Source: Delphinapterus leucas (lineage: Eukaryota; Chordata; Mammalia; Artiodactyla; Monodontidae). Taken from it: a stretch of 64,000 bases of DNA. The stretch covers positions 196,741 through 260,740 of the forward strand of contig NW_022098031.1 of the NCBI RefSeq assembly GCF_002288925.2. The letters run 5' to 3'. The translations under genes and the position numbers were made by a program. Positions within the stretch are counted from its first letter, which is position 1. The number at the start of each line of letters is the position of its first letter. Under the pieces are notes generated by a model, which saw nothing but the letters and a program-made list of their open reading frames with translations, did not search any database and had not been told where the DNA came from. Positions 1 to 12,098 of the stretch are shown piece after piece.

Positions 1-56
1 GGGAGGGGAGAGGGGAGGGGAGGGGAGGGGAGGGAAGAAGGCAGGAAAGAAAAAAT
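1..56 (+). repeat. GGGGA simple repeat / purine tract at window edge
   Basis: Tandem GGGGA units over about 34 bases grade into a G/A-only stretch. Four or more runs of four G separated by single A make it a possible G-quadruplex on the plus strand. It is cut by the window start, so its full length is unknown. Confidence 0.9.
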
Positions 57-1599
57 TTGCTAGAAGTCAACTCAGAGGTCTCCCCAAATAAAGAATAATA
101 AAGGAGTGGATGATAATATGAGGCCAACCATAGCCATTTAATAATTTTGATTCACTATCCACTTCTAACTGGATCTTTGCTAGAGCACTATTTAGTTTTT
201 ACATTTATTTTTTTAATAGTTACCCTTAATATTCTTTAATATAGTTATATTTTCCTTTTTTTACTACCTCTTTGTTATATTCTGTTGCTTCTTCCCATGC
301 TCTTTTAATACCAAAGAAGATATTTGTTTCAACTAGAAATTCATTTTTATTATCACAACTATCCCAAAACACTTGATTTCAATTTATTTCATTACTATCC
401 CATACAGGCCAACACATTGGCATAGTATAAAAAGCTGCCAGATACAGTATGGCAACTCATGTATATAATTTAATGCACAAATTTTGAAGTCTTGAGCATA
501 TCAGCACTAACTGTATTATTTCTAACCAAGGGAGGTAAACATTTGACTTTTATTTCTTCAAATCTGTCTTAGGCACTGATCACCCTGTGCAGTAGACTGT
601 GTCTTTGGAAACTTGACCTCACCCACGTAAAAATGATTTGTCAACTGACCTTACGCAATTGACTTGCCCTGTCAATGCTGCCATTTTCTTGCCTGCTAAA
701 TAAGAATAAATCACTTTTCCAATATGATTCCGATAAGCTAAAAGCACTGAGGTAATATTTTAAGATGGGTTGACCTCTACTGAAGAAAGATATTTTATAG
801 CCAATTAGAGTTGAATTCCACTGCAGTGCCAGTGTCATGGGACAATGATAATATACTCACTAAAGAATGCTATTAGTGTCATAATGAAAATGCTATACCA
901 TAATGACTACCTACATGGAGGACACAATTTGATGTATTTTATAGTGCCTTCAAATTAATTGTATCTAATGATAATGAAACAATAGTTAATTAGAAATAAT
1001 AGTTAACAACTGCACTATACTTTTTATAGATAATATAAAATTGTTACTGTTGCAATTCTGACCCTGCACCAAATTTCCAGCAATATTACATTTATTGAAC
1101 ATAAAAAATCAAAATAACATGTCATTACAATTAGGATACTAATGGAAGTGATGCATAAAAGCTCACAATGTTTTTTGTAAGTCAGATGAATTAAGAAAGC
1201 TTCAATTGTTTTGTCTTTTATTGTCCATGCCCCAGAAGATCATTTGAGGCAATGAGTGATATTTCCTTATTTTGGAATTACGTTAATATTTATATATTTT
1301 ATTTTTTATTTTCTTAAAACTTCTATTTGATCTCAAATTTTGATTAAAATATAAGTTATGACACATCAAAGAAATTATTGTTCCCCCAAACAGCCTGCTG
1401 ATTAACACATACATTAGGCTCTGAATGATATAAACATCTCAGCAAACATAATACTATCATATACAAATATAATAGCAAATATAATAAATATATAGCAAAT
1501 ATAATACTATTATATACAAATATAATAGCACAGAATAAGATCTTTCATCAGAAATGATTGTTTGCATACAAACAATCATAATACATTAAACAGTGCTAA

Positions 1600-1725
1600 T
1601 ATATTCATTAATTTAATAAATACTTATTGGTCATCTACTATGGTCTAGACACTTTTCTAAATTCTGGGAATAATTATTTGAACAAGCCAGGTAAGGTCCT
1701 GCTCTAAGAGAACTTATACTTTAGT
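1600..1725 (-). repeat. L2-like LINE 3' end fragment (degenerate)
   Basis: The plus strand reads like the reverse complement of the L2 3' end: an attcatt...aataaatacttatt start, a diverged 'ctactatggtctagacactt' box, then 'gtcctgctctaagagaactta'. It is ancient and heavily diverged. The MIR/L2 distinction is tentative. Confidence 0.55.
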
Positions 1726-2663
1726 AATCGGGGTGTGTGTGTGTGTAGTAATATTATTAAAAATTACATAGCAGGTGCTATAAGCTATTTTGTGTCTAAT
1801 AAAGGGAAAGACTACAGTGATAAACGTAGGACCCATATGTTCTCAGCATCTATCACCACTAGCAGCTTCAGAAAACTGAAGCAACGCCAGTAAGCCTCTT
1901 TCATTATGAACTGTAAATGCAGATGACTCAATGCCTTATTGATTTGATCGAACACTCTTCTCTCCTGCCCTCCTGCACATCATAGGCTCATGTGCACACA
2001 CAGACATGCATGCACACATAAGCAATATGACTCCTTTATAATGCTTTTTAAAAGTAACCAGGAACACTCTAAGTATGCTGAGCTGCTTGGAAAAAATGAC
2101 ACTGACTCCAGAACTTGCATATTCAGTAAGGGGCAATAGCCCCAAACCTATTCAATTTTAAAATAAGAGGATTCTAAGATTATAGGGATTTTTAACAACC
2201 AACATATACACCCAAAGAAGTAATGCAGATAACTTAAAATCTCTTTAAAACTCAATCGATGTCATTACCAGTTGCTTTGATTCCCTGCCTCTAAACTAAA
2301 GTCTACAGTGTTGACTGCTGCCCAGAAAACAAAGGCAGAAAGCAATCCCTAAAGGGCAAAGCAGAGATTATGAGCTTTCAGCTGTTATAAATCATGACTT
2401 TTTAACATCAGAGATCTGTAAAATATCAACTGCTTATATTTATATTGTGGTTAGCAAAGGTACAAAGCACAGAGAACATGACAGTTCTCTTCAGATACCA
2501 AATATCGTAAAATTAACCTTCACTCATAATTGTCTGCCACTTGCTGCTTCAATGTGTTAATGTTAATGGACCACAGATGTAAGTTCAGAGTTAGAAAACC
2601 AGGTAATGCCTAGACTTCTCACACAAGTTCCAGTGAGGTTAAGTTTTCAACACAGGAAAGTAG

Positions 2664-2702
2664 AAATACAACTTAAATACAACTTAAAATACAACTTAAA
2701 AC
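2664..2702. repeat. Short tandem repeat, three ~12-bp units
   Basis: Three near-copies of aaatacaactta lie head to tail and end in aaac. It is a small minisatellite-like array in intron 7. Confidence 0.8.
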
Positions 2703-3609
2703 AAAGGTATATGTAAACGTTAGAATTAAATTTTTGAGTAAAAAAAATTGACTTTATTATTAATCCTATGATTTCAGTTTATTCAAGGCTTGGGGGTCAA
2801 TAGTACTTGTGATTTCTCAGACTTTGACATAAAATTTTTGAGCCAACTACAGTGTTTGCCTCTTTTTGTGGCAGGATTTGAAATACATTTGGTCTCTTTT
2901 TGAACACTACTTCTGAGAATGTCATGGAAGGCATGCTTTTACTATAGTTCTAAGGTGAAGACAGCAAAAATCCCTTATGGACTAGTTCTGAATTTCATTT
3001 CAGCATACAGGTGCGGCAGTGTCAGTTTATTTATTTAGGAAGAGTGATGAAATTGACAATAGCATTTGTTGAGTTCCTACTACATGCCTGGTATCAAGGG
3101 ATGCAAGTCTGGATATGCAACATCTAAACCTGAGACTTGTTAAAACATAAGCAGTTTTCCAGGGCATATTATTTAGTGAAAAAAGCAAAATGTAGAATAG
3201 TGTGCATACCATTTGTATAATGCTGTCTGTATACAAAAAGAAAAGACACTGCTTATATATGAATGAACTATTGTAAACAAGAGATTGATTGCTTCGAAGT
3301 GAGAGAAACTGGACAGCTGGGAACAGAGGGCAATGAGATTTGCACTCTTTACCCTTTTGTGAGTTTTGAAATATGCACCAAGTGCGTGCATGACCTTTTT
3401 TAAAGATGGGCTTTTTCTTTCCTGAAGTTCCTCTCTTGATAACTCACATTATCTTGTTCCAATTTTGAAAACATTACTGCTGCTTTAAAGCCAGATGGGA
3501 TAATTGCCCTATGCCTTAAGACCCTCAGCCCTAGGAGTCTATGTTACTATAGCAGACTCCTTTTTGTTTGTTTTGTTTTTTGGTGGGCTTTTGTAAATTT
3601 TTTTATTTT

Positions 3610-3800
3610 TTTTTGGTGAAAAGGAAAGTTTGCTTTATTTTGGATGCCGGCAACCACGGGGGAGGGGGAAGGGCAGACTCCTATCCAAAGGCCAACTACC
3701 CCCTACTGACAACCAGTGGTCAAGAGCTTTTATAAGGAGTTTTTTTTTTAAGTAGATCTTTATTGGAGTATAATTGCCTTGCAATACTGTGTTAGTTTCT
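3610..3800 (-). repeat. Possible LTR fragment adjoining an L1 3' end
   Basis: Bases 3610-3740 are a GC-richer island (ttattttggatgccggcaac, then a GGGGGA-rich stretch) unlike its AT-rich surroundings, reminiscent of reverse-oriented artiodactyl ERV LTR ends. Bases 3743-3799 (T-run, then tctttattggagtataattg) resemble an L1 3' end in reverse orientation. The LTR call is weak. The L1 tail is better supported. Confidence 0.4.
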
Positions 3801-3966
3801 AGTAAAAACTTACCTATAAATACAAATTAGTAACTAAAAATTTATATCGACTAACTTATTATTTACTAGAGATTTCCCATCGTTCCATGGGCCTCACCTG
3901 TGAGAATATACTTTTATCTTGCTTTCCTTCATCGTATCCATACCACCATCTAATTTTACTCTAAAC

Positions 3967-4146
3967 CAGTGATTGTCAACCCTAAATGTACATTAGAACT
4001 TCTTGGAACGCTTTTAAAAGGTACCAGTGCCAGGTCCCCACTCCCTGAGATTATGATCTAATCTGCCTTGAGATGGGGCTGGACGGTGTTATGTTTTATG
4101 TGTTCACAAAATAATTATAATCCACAGCCAGGATTAAGAACCAATG
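3967..4146. mobile_element. hAT-Charlie-type MITE, ancient
   Basis: The element starts cagtgattgtcaa and ends ttaagaaccaatg, whose reverse complement cattggttcttaa pairs with the start as a diverged terminal inverted repeat. The body (acattagaacttcttgg, ccaggtccccactccctgag) follows the common CAGTGGTTCTCAAACT class of nonautonomous Charlie elements. No 8-bp target duplication survives. Confidence 0.65.
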
Positions 4147-4409
4147 CCTAGTCCTTAGATATTAAGCATTACCCAAGGCTAGGCTGTCTTCCAATATCCA
4201 CCTGCCTGGTTACCCTACTGGATGAGCCTAGAATTTAGGCTCTGCTTTTTTCCATATGTTATTAATAAATGAGCCAATCAAAGTATTGGTAGAAGAATAT
4301 ACTGATAACTGAAATCTGATAATAGGAAGCCACCTACTGAGAAAAAAATTGGAGAAAAATGCCTCATTGCCACAAATTTTTTATGTCTTGATGTATAAAA
4401 GACACTAGA

Positions 4410-4412
<3 letters not shown>

Positions 4413-4456
<44 letters not shown>
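4413..4456. repeat. (TA)n microsatellite
   Basis: About 43 bases of uninterrupted alternating T and A in intron 7. It is likely length-polymorphic and prone to assembly or slippage errors. Confidence 0.95.
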
Positions 4457-4457
<1 letters not shown>

Positions 4458-5124
4458 TTTGTAAGACTTAGCATGCTGAGTACAAATGCCTTATCTCCAA
4501 AGGTGGAATGATTAACCCCAGCTGCTCTTTCGTGCTTTCCAGAGACCTTTGAAAATTAAGTCTTAGTTTGGGCTGTCAATTTGGTTGTATCACTGCTTCA
4601 GATCAATATATCTTTATCTTTTAAATGAAGGGTTTCTCACCTGAATTTCAGGGGGTTCATAAATATTCTTATTTTTTTTTAATGTGTATATGTTCATTTT
4701 CCTAGGGAGGGAAGTCAACTGCTTTTATCAGATTCTGAAATCCCTTTCATAACCAAAAGGTTTCTACATATATCCCTAGGTTTCTAGGCAAAATCTCTTC
4801 AAAGATTTTGTTTTGCTCTGAGAAACAGCTTGGATAAAGCGAGAGGGCAGATGAACAGGTAGATATCATAACATCTGTTCACTTTCTTCTCCACAGGGTA
4901 AATAAGTTTCCCTAGTCCTACCCTTTTAATCCACTTTTATCAAAGGGCTACGAATAGTCTCAAAAACCAGACTTAGTCGTCTACCTGAGGTCCCCAACCA
5001 ACCTGTCTTCTTTTCCCTCCTATTATTTTGATTATAAAAATTTGCCATTTGTGTAAGTCAAAACCAGTCGAATATCAGCAATTTCACCTGGTTCAAATTA
5101 ATGCTTTCTATAAACTTGTTATTT

Positions 5125-5331
5125 ATTTATTTTTTTTTGCGATACGTGGGCCTCTCACTGTTGTGGCCCCTCCCGTTGCGGAGCACAGGCTCCGGACGCG
5201 CAGGCTCAGCGGCCATGGCTCACGGACCCAGCCGCTCCGCGGCATGTGGGATCTTCCCAGGCCGGGGCACGAACCTGTGTCCCCTGCATCGGCAGATGGA
5301 CTCTCAACCACTGCGCCACCAGGGAAGCCCC
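5125..5331 (-). mobile_element. CHR-family SINE (short cetacean form)
   Basis: This tRNA-derived SINE is in reverse orientation. It reads from a T-run at the left through the reverse complement of the body to ggcttccctggtggcgcagt (head) at the right. The 14-bp direct repeat taaacttgttattt at 5111-5124 and 5332-5345 is a target-site duplication, showing L1-type insertion. Several overlapping 60-105-residue reading frames here are by-products of the SINE. Confidence 0.96.
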
Positions 5332-5559
5332 TAAACTTGTTATTTTGACAATCCCTCTTTACTATCTCCTGTGGTAGATACCACAGGGATGCAATTCTTC
5401 AGGCTTGAGTCCTTGCCTTTCATCAGTTAAGAAGGACATGCTCTAGCTTCCAGCCTGAAAAAGTAAGACTTCTCCATGACTATATTAAGGATGTGTATGT
5501 TTATCTGTAACTCCATCTAGATCTATCCCTTTTGTACAAACTTTCACCTGTAAGATGAA

Positions 5560-5800
5560 TAAGGTCTGAGAATCTAATGTATAACATAGTAACTACAGTT
5601 GATAACACTGTATTATATAATTGAAAGTTGCTAAGAGAGTAGAACTTAAACATTCTCAACAGACAAAAAAATTAATATGGGAGGTGATGGATGTTTTAAT
5701 TAAGTAGATGGGAGGAATCCTTTCATAATGTGCACATATATCAAATATCCTACAATTTTACTTGTCAATTATACCTCAGTAGAGTTGAAAAAATCAAAAA
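5560..5800 (+). repeat. L1 3'-UTR fragment (L1M-type)
   Basis: The sequence follows the old L1 3' end: ataacatagtaactacagtt, gctaagagagtagaactta, gggaggtgatggatgtttta, and the terminal gtcaattatacctcagtaga. It is truncated at the 5' end. Confidence 0.8.
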
Positions 5801-6429
5801 TAGATCTATTGCTTTTGGTTTGGTTCTTCCCCTGCCTTCTCCCATCTCTAGAGTTGACCATACTGGGCCTTGTGGAGATCCTACCCCCAATGAATAAACC
5901 CCTGCTTCCACCTTGGTCATAAAAATACTAAAAAGATGCTTACCCCCAAAAGTATTAATGGCAAGTAAATGAAGCAGAGCAATGGAATTGGTAATTCTGC
6001 AGACCCAGTGCTGAGCTAATTAGGGACTCTGACATATTTACCGTTCTCAGCAGTCAGAGAGCATTTATCACTAGGATAGCTGGTAGTTCAAGGCTTCTAG
6101 CAGGACTGCTTTCACCTCTGAATTCCTCCATGCTGATGAGCAATCACTCTGCTACCCTGTACTAGAGGTACAAATTCAGTTTTCTTTACTCATAGTGAGT
6201 AGTGAGAGACTTTGCTGTAAGCAGAGAAATTACATGGCTTCTTGCATTATTACCCTAACAGATTTCTGCCCAGAAAGTAAAGTGTGGCTATTCCGTATGT
6301 ATACTGCTATTCAGCCTGAGGCTGCACAAAGCCTGACTCTTCCGTACATCCAATAATTTACCAGTACAACCTTCAACATGCTCCTATTTCCCCACGTTAA
6401 AAAAAAAATGGACACACAAATTTTCTCAC

Positions 6430-7020
6430 AAAACTGCTCTGATCAGGGTGACTAACCATACCCAAATTGCCAAAGCTCTCTTCAATATTTGTCCTACCAG
6501 ACCTCTCTCTGTAGCACTTGGCACTGCTGATCCCCCATCTTCTGGAAAACCTTCCCTCCACTGGTCTTCAGGACACTTTTCTGATTCTTCCATCGCCTCT
6601 CCAATTTCTCACTCTCAATTTATATTGCTTTCTTTTCTCAGTCTTCACCTCTCTGCATATCTTGATCATCTTAGGGACTTAAATTATTAACTCTTCTACA
6701 TCTCTAATTCTGAAAGTTCTTCTGAGTTTCAAACCTGACTTCCCAATATCATACAAATGTCTGCACAGCCCCTTTAAACTCTACATTACCAAAACTCCTC
6801 CACAAGAACTGTCGCTCCCACACTATCGTACTTCAGTTGATAACTGCCATTAATCAGTTGTCCTAGCTGAAGACATCAAAACTATTTTCAACTTCCTTTT
6901 TTAGCTCTGTCTTACAATATCCACTTGACACTCTAACATCCTGCCTTTGCCTTAATGTTCAGATCACTGACACCCTGGTTCTGGCCATCTAGTTTGCAAT
7001 ACTCAAGTTTCCCAATTGTT
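6430..7020 (+). repeat. L2 LINE fragment
   Basis: The segment matches remembered L2 3' sequence in order: tagcacttggcactgctgat, a C/T-rich tctccaatttctcactctc stretch, then acttccttttttagctctgt and ccacttgacactctaacatc. It is ancient, contains indels and has no coding capacity. The 80-residue frame at 6448-6690 lies inside it. Confidence 0.65.
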
Positions 7021-7044
7021 CATCTTAAGATTATGACTAGAGAA

Positions 7045-7279
7045 CACTGCCTTTGGAGCCATAAAACCTTGTTTCAAATCCCAGCTCCATCACTCTTGTG
7101 CCACTGGTAAAGTTATTCAATGTCTCTGATACTCAGTTTCTACAGCTGTAAATCGGGATGCAAAAAATTTACCCCATGGGTTTGGAGACAGGATTAATTA
7201 AAACCATATAAACTTCTTAGAGGAGTTCCTATCATCCACCACTCAATCCATAGTAGCTATTATTATTACTTGTACTGTC
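7045..7279 (+). repeat. MIR SINE, nearly full length
   Basis: The central core is clear (tttcaaatcccagctccatc, ctctgatactcagtttctac, ctgtaaatcgggatgcaaaa). The tail ends ccatagtagctattattatt. This is an ancient mammalian CORE-SINE. Confidence 0.85.
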
Positions 7280-7329
7280 TCATCCACAAAGCTTTTCCTG
7301 TCTACTCTAGTCCTAAACTTCTCTTAAGG

Positions 7330-7460
7330 GACTAGTAGACAGATTTTTGAGCCAAGGTGGAATCCAAACACTGCCATTTACAAGCTATGTGACCTAAGGC
7401 AACTTATTTAATTTTTTTGAGCCTTATTTAGTTCCATCATCAGAAAATTGTCTCAAAACA
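7330..7460 (+). repeat. MIR SINE fragment
   Basis: A second MIR follows closely (aatccaaacactgccattta, caagctatgtgacctaaggc, gagccttatttagttccatc). Confidence 0.7.
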
Positions 7461-9287
7461 GGTTCAAGACTTTATTGTAGAGTATTAATGGTTCAATGTA
7501 ATAGTTTCTGGAAATTTTTTCACATCTTCTATACACTGTAAGAAATTTCTTAGGTAGTGTCTCTTCAATTGGTTTGCTTTCTGTCCTTTAATCTTAATTA
7601 TTTGACTATATTGTCAGTGCTTTCAGTGCAAGGAGTGTATCTGATACACTCTGCTTCCCTATCAACCCTAGCAAAATGTAGAGCTCACAATAGGCACCAA
7701 TAAATATTGTTGATGGAGCTATGACAATAGCTGCACTTGCTTGTTCTAACGTAAAACACAGGCACACACAGAGAAAAATACACTCAAAAATAAAAACCTT
7801 TGAACAACTAGTCATGTGAGAAACCTAAAAGATGCTGGCATCAGCTTTACAATCTTTTCCAATTGAGATGATGAAATTATATAGCTGGGATCAAAGTAAT
7901 AACTGGGTCATCATTTTTCTCATTCTGTACATACATAAAAGCTCATTGCCATTATACTAGATTTAAAAGAAATAAATAATTTTCTATTATATGAGGAATA
8001 AGGGAAAAGTCTCTGATGTGTGCCTACTGAGTGTACTAGTTAGCAACAATTGTGGCTACTAGTATTAAAGAAGTAACATACTCTATGCTGGAAAGAAGCA
8101 AATCTCTGTCCTTGAAAAGGGGATAATCAATAAAGAAAACAGGCTAATATAGGTGGAAGTGCAAATTTCTTGCAAAGAGAAGATAACTCTATATATGCAA
8201 GTGACAGTTACATTGTTGAAAAGAAGCCTGGGAGGGGCTAAGAATTCAGAACATCCATGTGTGGAAAAATACATCATAGGATGTCTTCATGGAGGTTACA
8301 GGTCCAGTGCAGCACAGAGCAGACAACATAACATTGAAGAAACACTGGGGATGATTTAACAAGAGTGTTCAATACAAAAATAATTTGAAAGTAGTTCAAA
8401 GAATTATCCTCAATATTCTCAAACACGAGACTTTCATACTGGAAAATGGCTTAACATTTTGATCCATGTATATACAGTGATAATAATGTCTCACATTTTA
8501 CACAAATTTATATTGTACACACCGTCATATTTTGTATATATTTTATACATACAAATACATACAATCATATTTCTTTGGAGCTTTCAAACTAATTTCACAT
8601 AGTCTTATTTGATTTTTATACAAATAAAGGAAAGTATAGAGCTCATTTCTAAACTAATCATTCTATAAAGAAAGAAAAAAATAGGGGTATCTAAACTCTT
8701 CCATCCTCCTATGAATTCAGGAAAAGAACATTCAGTAAGAGATTATCTGAGCTGAATACTCTGACGTTTTCAAAGACATATAGGCAGTTTAAAAGCTAGT
8801 AATGATAAAGCCCATCAAAAATAGAAGTGAAGGGTTATAAATGTTCAGATAATAATGAACCATGAAATGTGTTATATTATTTGCAGATTAAAGACTTCCA
8901 GGCCACTCTCATTTCACTCACAAGTTCTACTCTGAAAGGACAGATCCTTGAGGGGAGAGACCCCTGGGTTATTTTCCACAACTGCTGCTCATTCTTCAAA
9001 GTTGGTAGGACCAGGATCAACACATCTCTGTGTGCTGATTCCTTTGCCTGGTGCTTAGAAGGGAACTAATGGGCTTCAAAGGGAGTAGCCTCTAGTGTTC
9101 TGATGGTCGCTTCACAGTTGTGAGGACAAACACAGTTTGAAAGAAGAAATGTGAGTACCTGAAAATTCAAGCATTACAATGGCCGGATTCCATGGGAATG
9201 AATGATTAGTGTTTATATTATAGAATTTTATTCTGAGAAAGAAAAAATTCATAGTTTTAAATAATAATAGTAGCTTATAATATCTAA

Positions 9288-9735
9288 TATTTATTGTACA
9301 ATTATATCCTGGCAACTCTCCTAAGGGATTTCAATGGATTAATCAATGTAATGCCATGTAAGAAAGGTACTATTAATAGTGATATTTATTTATTTATTTA
9401 TTTATTTATTTTTTGCGGTACACGGGCCTCTCACTGTTGTGGCCTCTCCCATTGTGGAGCACAGGCTCCGGACGTGCAGGCTCAGCAGCCATGGCTCACG
9501 GGCCCAGCCGCTCCGCGGCATGTGGGATCTTCCCGGACCGGGGCACAAACCCGTGTCCCCTGCATTGGCAGGCAGACTCTCTACCACTGCGCCACCAGGG
9601 AAGCCCAATAGTGATATTTATAGATGAGAAAACTGAGGCTAGGAACAGTTAAGTAACTTGTCTGAGGCCAAATAATTAATATGTAGAAGTTTCAGGAATC
9701 ATGCTATGGAAGTCTGAACTTCCATGCTTCCTCTC
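9288..9735 (-). repeat. MIR SINE split by a younger CHR-SINE
   Basis: The left part (9288-9374, ...atgccatgtaagaaaggtac) and the right part (9622-9735, gatgagaaaactgaggctag then agttaagtaacttgtctgag) are the two halves of one reverse-oriented MIR. The CHR-SINE at 9390-9606 with its duplicated 15-bp site lies between them. Confidence 0.8.
9390..9606 (-). mobile_element. CHR-family SINE (short cetacean form), nested in MIR
   Basis: A reverse-oriented CHR-SINE with a TTTA-type tail at the left and the tRNA-like head (gggaagccc complement) at the right. The perfect 15-bp target duplication aatagtgatatttat is at 9375-9389 and 9607-9621. Confidence 0.96.
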
Positions 9736-9954
9736 GAACATTAAAAATTTTCATTATTTTAGAATGAAACCTTTCTTCAGTAAATGCGTTTGGAAGGTGA
9801 GCATCACTCACTATGAAAAGAAATTGGAATTAATTCCAGAGTTAAAAAATTAAAATGTTATCAAACAATATATTTATTCTAGGAAAAAAAAACAACCAAC
9901 TGACTTGGAGAAGATTCACAGACGTGCAGAGCTGGGAGAATACGTGTCAATTCT

Positions 9955-10095
9955 CCAGCTTTAATGATGAAGAATTACCAAAGAGGGTGAATTCATTTGT
10001 CCAGGGTCATATAGGTAGATGAAGGCAGACCAAGATAAATAACATGGATATTCATATTTCCAGTCCTGTGACTATGCTACTACAACACAACTCAG
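9955..10095 (-). repeat. MIR-like fragment
   Basis: The order gaattcatttgtccagggtc, atataggtagatgaaggcag, tttccagtcctgtgactatg follows a reverse-oriented MIR-type element, strongly diverged. Confidence 0.5.
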
Positions 10096-10510
10096 AATCT
10101 TAAATCCTCTACTTCTTCTAACTAATGTATTGCCTGAGAAGGCAGAATGTAGTACGTATCTTCAAAGATAATTGTTGAATTATTAACAGACAACCATCTG
10201 CCCTGGTTAATCTAGTGAGGATACCAAAGAGTTTATTGAAATGGCTTGCTGCTATGAAATATACAATTTGTGAAATGCAAACAAATATAAAATGAAAGCA
10301 AGCTTTCATTCCTTGATTTCAAAGAGACTGTTATTACATAAAAATGACAATTGCCACATCAAGGTCAATTATACCAAGTGGTTTATAATTTAATGCCAAG
10401 ATAGATTTATGGTGACTAATAACTAATAATCCACTCTAGGTAATAACTTATCCAAATTGATTTCTTTTTCTTTTTTATTTAAAGTACAATCTATTTTATT
10501 TTGTGTTATT

Positions 10511-10736
10511 ATTTTTTTTGTTTTGTTTTGTTTTTTTTCTTTAGCAGTACGCGGGCCTCTCACTGTTGTGGCCTCTCCCATTGTGGAGCACAGGCCCGGA
10601 CGTGCAGGCTCAGCGGCCATGGCTCACGGGCCCAGCCGCTCTGCAGCATGTGGGATCTTCCCGGATCGGGGCACAAACCCGTGTCCCCTGCATCGGCAGG
10701 CGGACTCTCAACCACTGCGCCACCAGGGAAGCCCCT
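10511..10736 (-). mobile_element. CHR-family SINE (short cetacean form)
   Basis: Reverse-oriented CHR-SINE. The T/G-rich left end (ttttgttttg) is the complement of its A tail. The target duplication attttgtgttatt is at 10498-10510 and 10737-10749. Confidence 0.95.
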
Positions 10737-10789
10737 ATTTTGTGTTATTTTTATATACAAGCAGTTTACTATCATTTTTCTCCATTTAC

Positions 10790-11092
10790 ACCTTTGTTGA
10801 GGCGTAATTAACAAAATTTATATGTATTTAAGGTGTATAACTTGATATTTTGATACATGTATACATCAACAAATAATCACCACAAACTAATTAATATATT
10901 CATCACCTCACATAGTTACCATTTTCTTTTTAATTTCTTTTCTTTGTGTGTGTGGTAAGAACACTTATGATCTACCCTCTTAGCAAATTTCAAGTATGCA
11001 AAACTGTGTTGTTAACTATAGTCACATTGCTGTACATTAGATCTCCAGAACTTAATCAGCATGAATAACTAAAACTTTGTATTCCTTGCCCA
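10790..11092 (-). repeat. L1 3'-UTR fragment, reverse orientation
   Basis: The plus strand reads as the reverse complement of an L1M 3' UTR: acttgatattttgatacatg, catcacctcacatagttacc, caagtatgcaaaactgtgtt, cattgctgtacattagatct. It abuts the forward-oriented L1 ORF2 piece starting near 11095. Confidence 0.75.
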
Positions 11093-11094
11093 AC

Positions 11095-11793
11095 ATCTTT
11101 CTACCCAACAGCAGGAAAATATACATTCTTCCCAAGTACATACAAAACATTCTCTAGGATAGATCATATGTTAGGTCACAAAACAGCCTTTACAAATTTA
11201 AGAAAACAGAAATCATTCCAAGTATCTTTTCTGACCACAATGGAATGAAACTAGAAATCAAAAACAGTAAGAAAATAGGAAAATTCACAAATACATGGAA
11301 AATAAACAACACACTCTTGAACTACCACTGGGTCCATAAGGAAGTCAAAAGAGAATTTTTAAAGTATCTTGAGACAAAAAGAAATACATACAAAAAGAAA
11401 TACACAACATACCAAACTTGTGGGATGCAACAAAAGCAATACTAAGAGGTAAATTTATAGTGATAAATGCTGTCAATAAAAAAAGGAAAGGTTTCAGATA
11501 AAATAACTTTATACCTCAAGGAGCTAGAAAAAGAATAATAATTAAGCCTAAAGTTAGCAGAAGGAAGGAAATAGTAAAGACTAGAGTAGAAATAAATCAG
11601 AGAATGGAAAAAGAATAGAAAAAACTAAAATTACAAGTTGATCTTTTTTAGAAGATAAAATTGACAAACCCTTAGCTAGACTAACTAGGAAAAAAAGAAA
11701 AAAGACCCAAATAAATAAAATCAGAAATGAAAGAGGAGACAATATAACGGATGCCTCAGATATTAAAAGAATCGTAAGGGACTACTATGAGAT
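11095..11793 (+). pseudogene. L1 ORF2 fragment (dead LINE-1 coding remnant)
   Basis: Forward-oriented L1 ORF2 DNA from the end of the endonuclease domain into the linker before the reverse transcriptase. Recognisable pieces are tctaggatagatcatatgtt, a 66-codon open stretch at 11245-11445 reading TNTWKINNTLLNYHWVHKEV, and then gtagaaataaatcagagaat and agactaactaggaaaaaaag. The frame is broken repeatedly, so it is nonfunctional. Its head-to-head contact with the 3'-UTR piece on the left may be an L1 5' inversion. Confidence 0.85.
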
Positions 11794-12066
11794 GTTTGTC
11801 AGCTAAGCTGGTTTCTTGTTCAGCCACCACTACCATGTGGAAGCCTGAGTTCCATTGTACTAGGCAATTGAAATGTGTGTACAAGATACATATTTGTCCA
11901 TTAACACCCAAGCAAAGATAAGGAGAAAGACAGGACCAAGGAGAATTTGCTTGCCCTTGAGAAGAAGGGTTGGGTTTTGATTTAGCAGATGCCAGGCCTT
12001 TTGAAAAAGGGGGCAAATAGGAAATAGAAGAGAGAGGCCAGAAAACATATGAGTATAACCACCATT

Positions 12067-12098
12067 TACAAACACACACACACACACACATACACACA
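12067..12098. repeat. (CA)n microsatellite
   Basis: An alternating CA run with one T interruption. It also makes the cysteine/valine-rich start of a spurious 113-residue frame on the minus strand. Confidence 0.9.

Noticed and set aside
5028..5348. About thirty frames of 60-116 residues with RAGSAAMAHGPSRS-like text at many sites
   Set aside because: All are frame shadows of the tRNA-derived SINE. Repetition across the window reflects transposition and not a gene family.
11245..11445. Open 66-codon frame as a host gene
   Set aside because: It is part of L1 ORF2 with disabling breaks on both sides.
11756..12097. 113-residue minus-strand frame with a Cys/Val-rich start
   Set aside because: The start is translated CA microsatellite and the remainder has no domain or splice context.
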